DNA from: an uncultured Actinomycetes bacterium | GTDB lineage: Bacteria; Actinomycetota; Thermoleophilia; Solirubrobacterales; Thermoleophilaceae | DNA: 14,499 bases | Reading direction: 5' to 3' | NCBI GenBank assembly: GCA_946481495.1 | Contig: CAMLNW010000040.1 | Location: 1-14,499, forward strand | Shown here: positions 13,043 to 14,499 of the stretch, one piece after another | Position numbering within the stretch: the stretch's first letter is position 1 | How the letters are laid out: every line of letters starts with the position of its first letter | Position numbers and translations under genes: made by a program | The notes under the pieces: model-generated | The model's input: only the letters and a program-made list of their open reading frames with translations | What the model was told of the DNA's origin: nothing | Databases searched by the model: none

Positions 13043-13672
13043 ATGACGCCGGCCAACGATCGTCTCACCGCCCTTGTCCTGAACTGCACGCTCAAGCCAT
13101 CGCCCACGGAGTCGAACACCGAGGCGCTCGCGCGGGTGGTGATCAGGGCGCTGGAGAGCAAGGGCGTCGCGTGCGACCTGGTCCGCCTCGTCGACCTCGA
13201 CATCCGCCCCGGCGTCTCGTCCGACGAGGGCGGGGGTGACGAGTGGCCACAGGTGCTCGAGCGGGTGCTGGCCGCGGACATCCTGGTGCTCGCTTCGCCG
13301 ACCTGGCTCGGCAAACCGTCGAGCGTCGCGCAGCGCGCGCTCGAGCGGCTCGACGCGCTGATCTCCGAGACCGATGACGACGGCCGTCCGGTCGCCTACG
13401 ACCGTGTCGCCGGCTTCGTCGTCACCGGCAACGAGGACGGCGCCCATCACGTGATCGGCGAGCTCGCCGGCGGGCTGATCGACATCGGCTTCACCGTGCC
13501 TGGACAGGCCTGGACCTACTGGAACCGCGGCCCCGGACCGGGCAAGAGCTACCTCGAGGACGAGGCCGGCCGCGAGTGGTCGCACACGACCGGACGCGCC
13601 GCCGCCTCCAACCTCGTCGCGGCCGCACGGGCGTTGCGCGAACGGCCGATCCCGGCGCCGCCGTCCGAGTGA
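13043..13672 (+). CDS. Flavodoxin-fold NAD(P)H/FMN reductase-like protein
   Basis: A 209-residue flavodoxin-fold protein. The N-terminal strand and phosphate-binding loop are ALVLNCTLKPSPTESNTEAL (10-29). The second flavin loop is in LVLASPTWLGKPSS, and the third in VTGNEDGAHH. The C-terminal WTYWNRGPGPGKSY is characteristic of a group annotated as NADPH-dependent FMN reductase or flavodoxin family protein. It probably reduces FMN or quinone-like compounds in the cytosol. The ATG at 13043 is 9 nt past the GGGTAG box. The gene is divergent from the stress SDR and 64 bp upstream of the CBS-domain gene, which has its own promoter in that gap. Confidence 0.88.
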   Translation: MTPANDRLTALVLNCTLKPSPTESNTEALARVVIRALESKGVACDLVRLVDLDIRPGVSSDEGGGDEWPQVLERVLAADILVLASPTWLGKPSSVAQRALERLDALISETDDDGRPVAYDRVAGFVVTGNEDGAHHVIGELAGGLIDIGFTVPGQAWTYWNRGPGPGKSYLEDEAGREWSHTTGRAAASNLVAAARALRERPIPAPPSE

Positions 13673-13682
13673 CCGGCGCGCC

Positions 13683-13707
13683 GTTTCGCCACCCTCGCGC
13701 CGGGTAG
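13683..13707 (+). promoter_or_regulatory. SigB/SigF-type promoter for the CBS-domain gene
   Basis: GTTTCG (13683-13688), 13-nt spacer, GGGTAG (13702-13707). The -10 ends 29 nt before the ATG at 13737, giving a leader of about 22 nt that includes GAGGAG. The -10 is also one arm of an inverted repeat, CGGGTAG (13701-13707)/CTACCCG (13715-13721). Confidence 0.78.
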
Positions 13708-13721
13708 CGGCCTACTACCCG
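13701..13721. repeat. 7-bp inverted repeat over the -10 of the CBS-gene promoter
   Basis: CGGGTAG and CTACCCG are exact reverse complements separated by 7 bases. The repeat spans the -10 box and the expected transcription start, a usual place for a repressor site or an early-transcript hairpin. Confidence 0.5.
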
Positions 13722-13736
13722 AGAAGAGGAGTGGAA

Positions 13737-14153
13737 ATGAGCAAGACCGCACGTGAGGTGATGACCGGCGACGCTCAGTGCATCGGCGAGCACGACTCGG
13801 TGCTCGACGCGGCCAAGCGGCTGTCGGACCTCGGCGTCGGCGCGATGCCGATCTGCGGCGACGACCAGCGCCTCAAGGGCATGGTCACCGATCGCGACAT
13901 CGTCGTGAAGGTGCTGGCCGAGGGGCGTGACCCCGGCTCGACCGAGGCCGGCGAGCTCGGCGAGGGCAAGCCGGTGACGATCGGCGCCGACGACTCCGTC
14001 GAGGACGCCGTCCGCACGATGAAGGAGCACAAGATCCGCCGACTGCCGGTGATCGACGGCCACGACCTGGTCGGCATCGTCAGCCAGGCCGACCTGGCCC
14101 GCTCGATCGACGAGAGCCAGGTCGGCGACCTGGTCGAGGCGATCTCGGCCTGA
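13737..14153 (+). CDS. Tandem CBS-domain protein
   Basis: A 138-residue stand-alone pair of CBS domains (about 5-60 and 75-130). The first shows TAREVMTGDAQCIGEHDSVLDAAKRLSDLGVGAMPI and LKGMVTDRDI; the second shows DDSVEDAVRTMKEHKIRRLPVID and LVGIVSQADLA. Such proteins bind adenine nucleotides at the domain cleft and act as energy or redox sensors; the partner is unknown. The ATG at 13737 is chosen because GAGGAG sits 5 nt upstream. The in-frame GTG at 13731 directly abuts that site and is unlikely. Its promoter is a close match to the stress consensus, and a 14-bp-stem hairpin follows the stop. Confidence 0.93.
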   Translation: MSKTAREVMTGDAQCIGEHDSVLDAAKRLSDLGVGAMPICGDDQRLKGMVTDRDIVVKVLAEGRDPGSTEAGELGEGKPVTIGADDSVEDAVRTMKEHKIRRLPVIDGHDLVGIVSQADLARSIDESQVGDLVEAISA

Positions 14154-14157
14154 ACCA

Positions 14158-14193
14158 GCGACGGTCGGGCGGGCGATCTCGCCCGACCGTCGC
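14158..14193. terminator. Long GC-rich hairpin after the CBS-domain gene
   Basis: Perfect 14-bp arms (GCGACGGTCGGGCG and its complement) enclose an 8-base loop, starting 4 bases after the stop codon. A smaller GGCCA/TGGCC hairpin follows at once. No T tract is present, so it would be a T-less, actinobacterial-style terminator or an mRNA 3'-end stabiliser. Confidence 0.75.
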
Positions 14194-14222
14194 AGGCCAT
14201 CTGGCCGTAGACGAATGCCCGA

Positions 14223-14251
14223 TGGTCAAGCGCCAGCGGCGGAGCTAGCAT
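14223..14251 (+). promoter_or_regulatory. Weak housekeeping-type promoter candidate for the CSLREA gene
   Basis: TGGTCA (14223-14228), 17-nt spacer and TAGCAT (14246-14251) match four of six positions in each sigma-70 box. No SigB/SigF-type motif is present, unlike most genes in the window. Confidence 0.3.
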
Positions 14252-14286
14252 CGCACCATCGACCACTCCCGAGAGGGGGAGGAGCA

Positions 14287-14499
14287 GTGAGGGTTCCGGT
14301 GTCTGCCGTGCTTGGCGCGCTTGCGCTGGCGGCCATGCTGCCGTCACCGGTCAGCGCTGCCACGATCCGCGTCGACGAGCGCGCCGAGTCGGCGACGTTC
14401 GACCAGCAGAACGGCGCGGGGCAGCCGACCAACTACCGCGCCCTGGTCACGTCGGTGTCGAACGGAAACGGTCGCTGCTCGCTGCGCGAGGCGATCCGC
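14287..14499 (+). CDS. Secreted CSLREA-domain protein, N-terminal part
   Basis: The first 71 codons of a gene running off the right edge. The GTG at 14287 follows GGGGGAGGAG at good spacing. Residues 1-24 form a Sec signal peptide: Arg at position 2, a hydrophobic core VLGALALAAML, and a likely cleavage after PVSA. The motif CSLREA at 64-69 is the hallmark of the CSLREA N-terminal domain, found at the start of exported proteins that often continue into right-handed beta-helix or repeat regions. The mature function cannot be judged from this fragment. It is probably outside the stress regulon: it lacks the promoter motif and is separated from the CBS gene by a strong hairpin. Confidence 0.85.
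   Translation, partial: MRVPVSAVLGALALAAMLPSPVSAATIRVDERAESATFDQQNGAGQPTNYRALVTSVSNGNGRCSLREAIR

Noticed and set aside
1..14499. CRISPR arrays, tRNA/rRNA genes, insertion sequences or prophage ends
   Set aside because: No regularly spaced repeats, transposase or integrase motifs, or cloverleaf-like sequences were found. The 'exciting system' signal here is regulatory rather than a mobile or defence locus.

Overview
The window is high-GC bacterial DNA packed with short intergenic gaps, GTG starts and ATGA overlaps. It most resembles a high-GC actinobacterium, plausibly of the Thermoleophilia/Solirubrobacterales type. That placement rests on gene content and codon use; no rRNA or other phylogenetic marker is present.

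Layout. The left edge (1-151) carries the 3' end of an MpsC/DUF2294 gene on the + strand. From 172 to 4635 everything is on the minus strand. Read in the direction of transcription it runs: a SigB/SigF/SigG-class sigma factor, an MpsC/DUF2294 protein whose start overlaps the sigma stop (ATGA), a UdgX-type uracil-DNA glycosylase, a manganese catalase, an NAD-dependent epimerase/dehydratase-like protein, and a small helical (possibly ferritin-like) protein. Also on the minus strand, 4802-6780 encodes an SRPBCC protein translationally coupled to a FAD/Rieske oxidoreductase. Divergent from it is a phytoene-dehydrogenase-like oxidoreductase (6852-8462, +). It converges on a HemK-like methyltransferase (8447-9103, -), which is divergent from a GCS2/YbdK-type carboxylate-amine ligase (9175-10338, +). 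The ligase overlaps a frameshifted iron-containing redox enzyme (10335-11355, +). Next come a CDGSH iron-sulfur protein and a two-helix membrane protein (minus), a general-stress-type SDR (12087-12938, minus), an FMN-reductase-like protein (13043, +), a two-CBS-domain protein (13737, +), a strong hairpin, and the start of a secreted CSLREA-domain protein at the right edge.

The main result is regulatory. Eleven genes, plus a weaker twelfth, are preceded by one promoter type with the consensus GTTTCG - 12 to 14 nt (mostly 13) - GGGTAT or GGGCAT. This is the kind of promoter read by SigB/SigF-class sigma factors, and the window encodes such a factor. In seven cases the -10 box ends 9 or 10 nt before the start codon, leaving essentially no leader. 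An eighth (UdgX) shows the same 9-nt spacing but points to a start in a neighbouring frame. Two divergent gene pairs use back-to-back copies of this promoter in intergenic regions of exactly 71 bp each. I read the window as a general-stress/redox island: peroxide removal, uracil-DNA repair, flavin, Rieske, CDGSH and diiron-type redox proteins and stress SDRs, transcribed by an alternative sigma factor largely into leaderless mRNAs. The promoter matches are directly visible; assignment to the local sigma factor and the leaderless reading are inference.

Two genes appear to carry single-base-scale frame disruptions: the iron-containing redox enzyme near 10746-10758 and, less certainly, the 5' end of udgX near a G5 run at 3441-3445. 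These may be sequencing errors or real lesions. No RNA genes, CRISPR arrays, insertion sequences or tRNA-linked attachment sites were seen, and no intergenic gap exceeds 300 bases.
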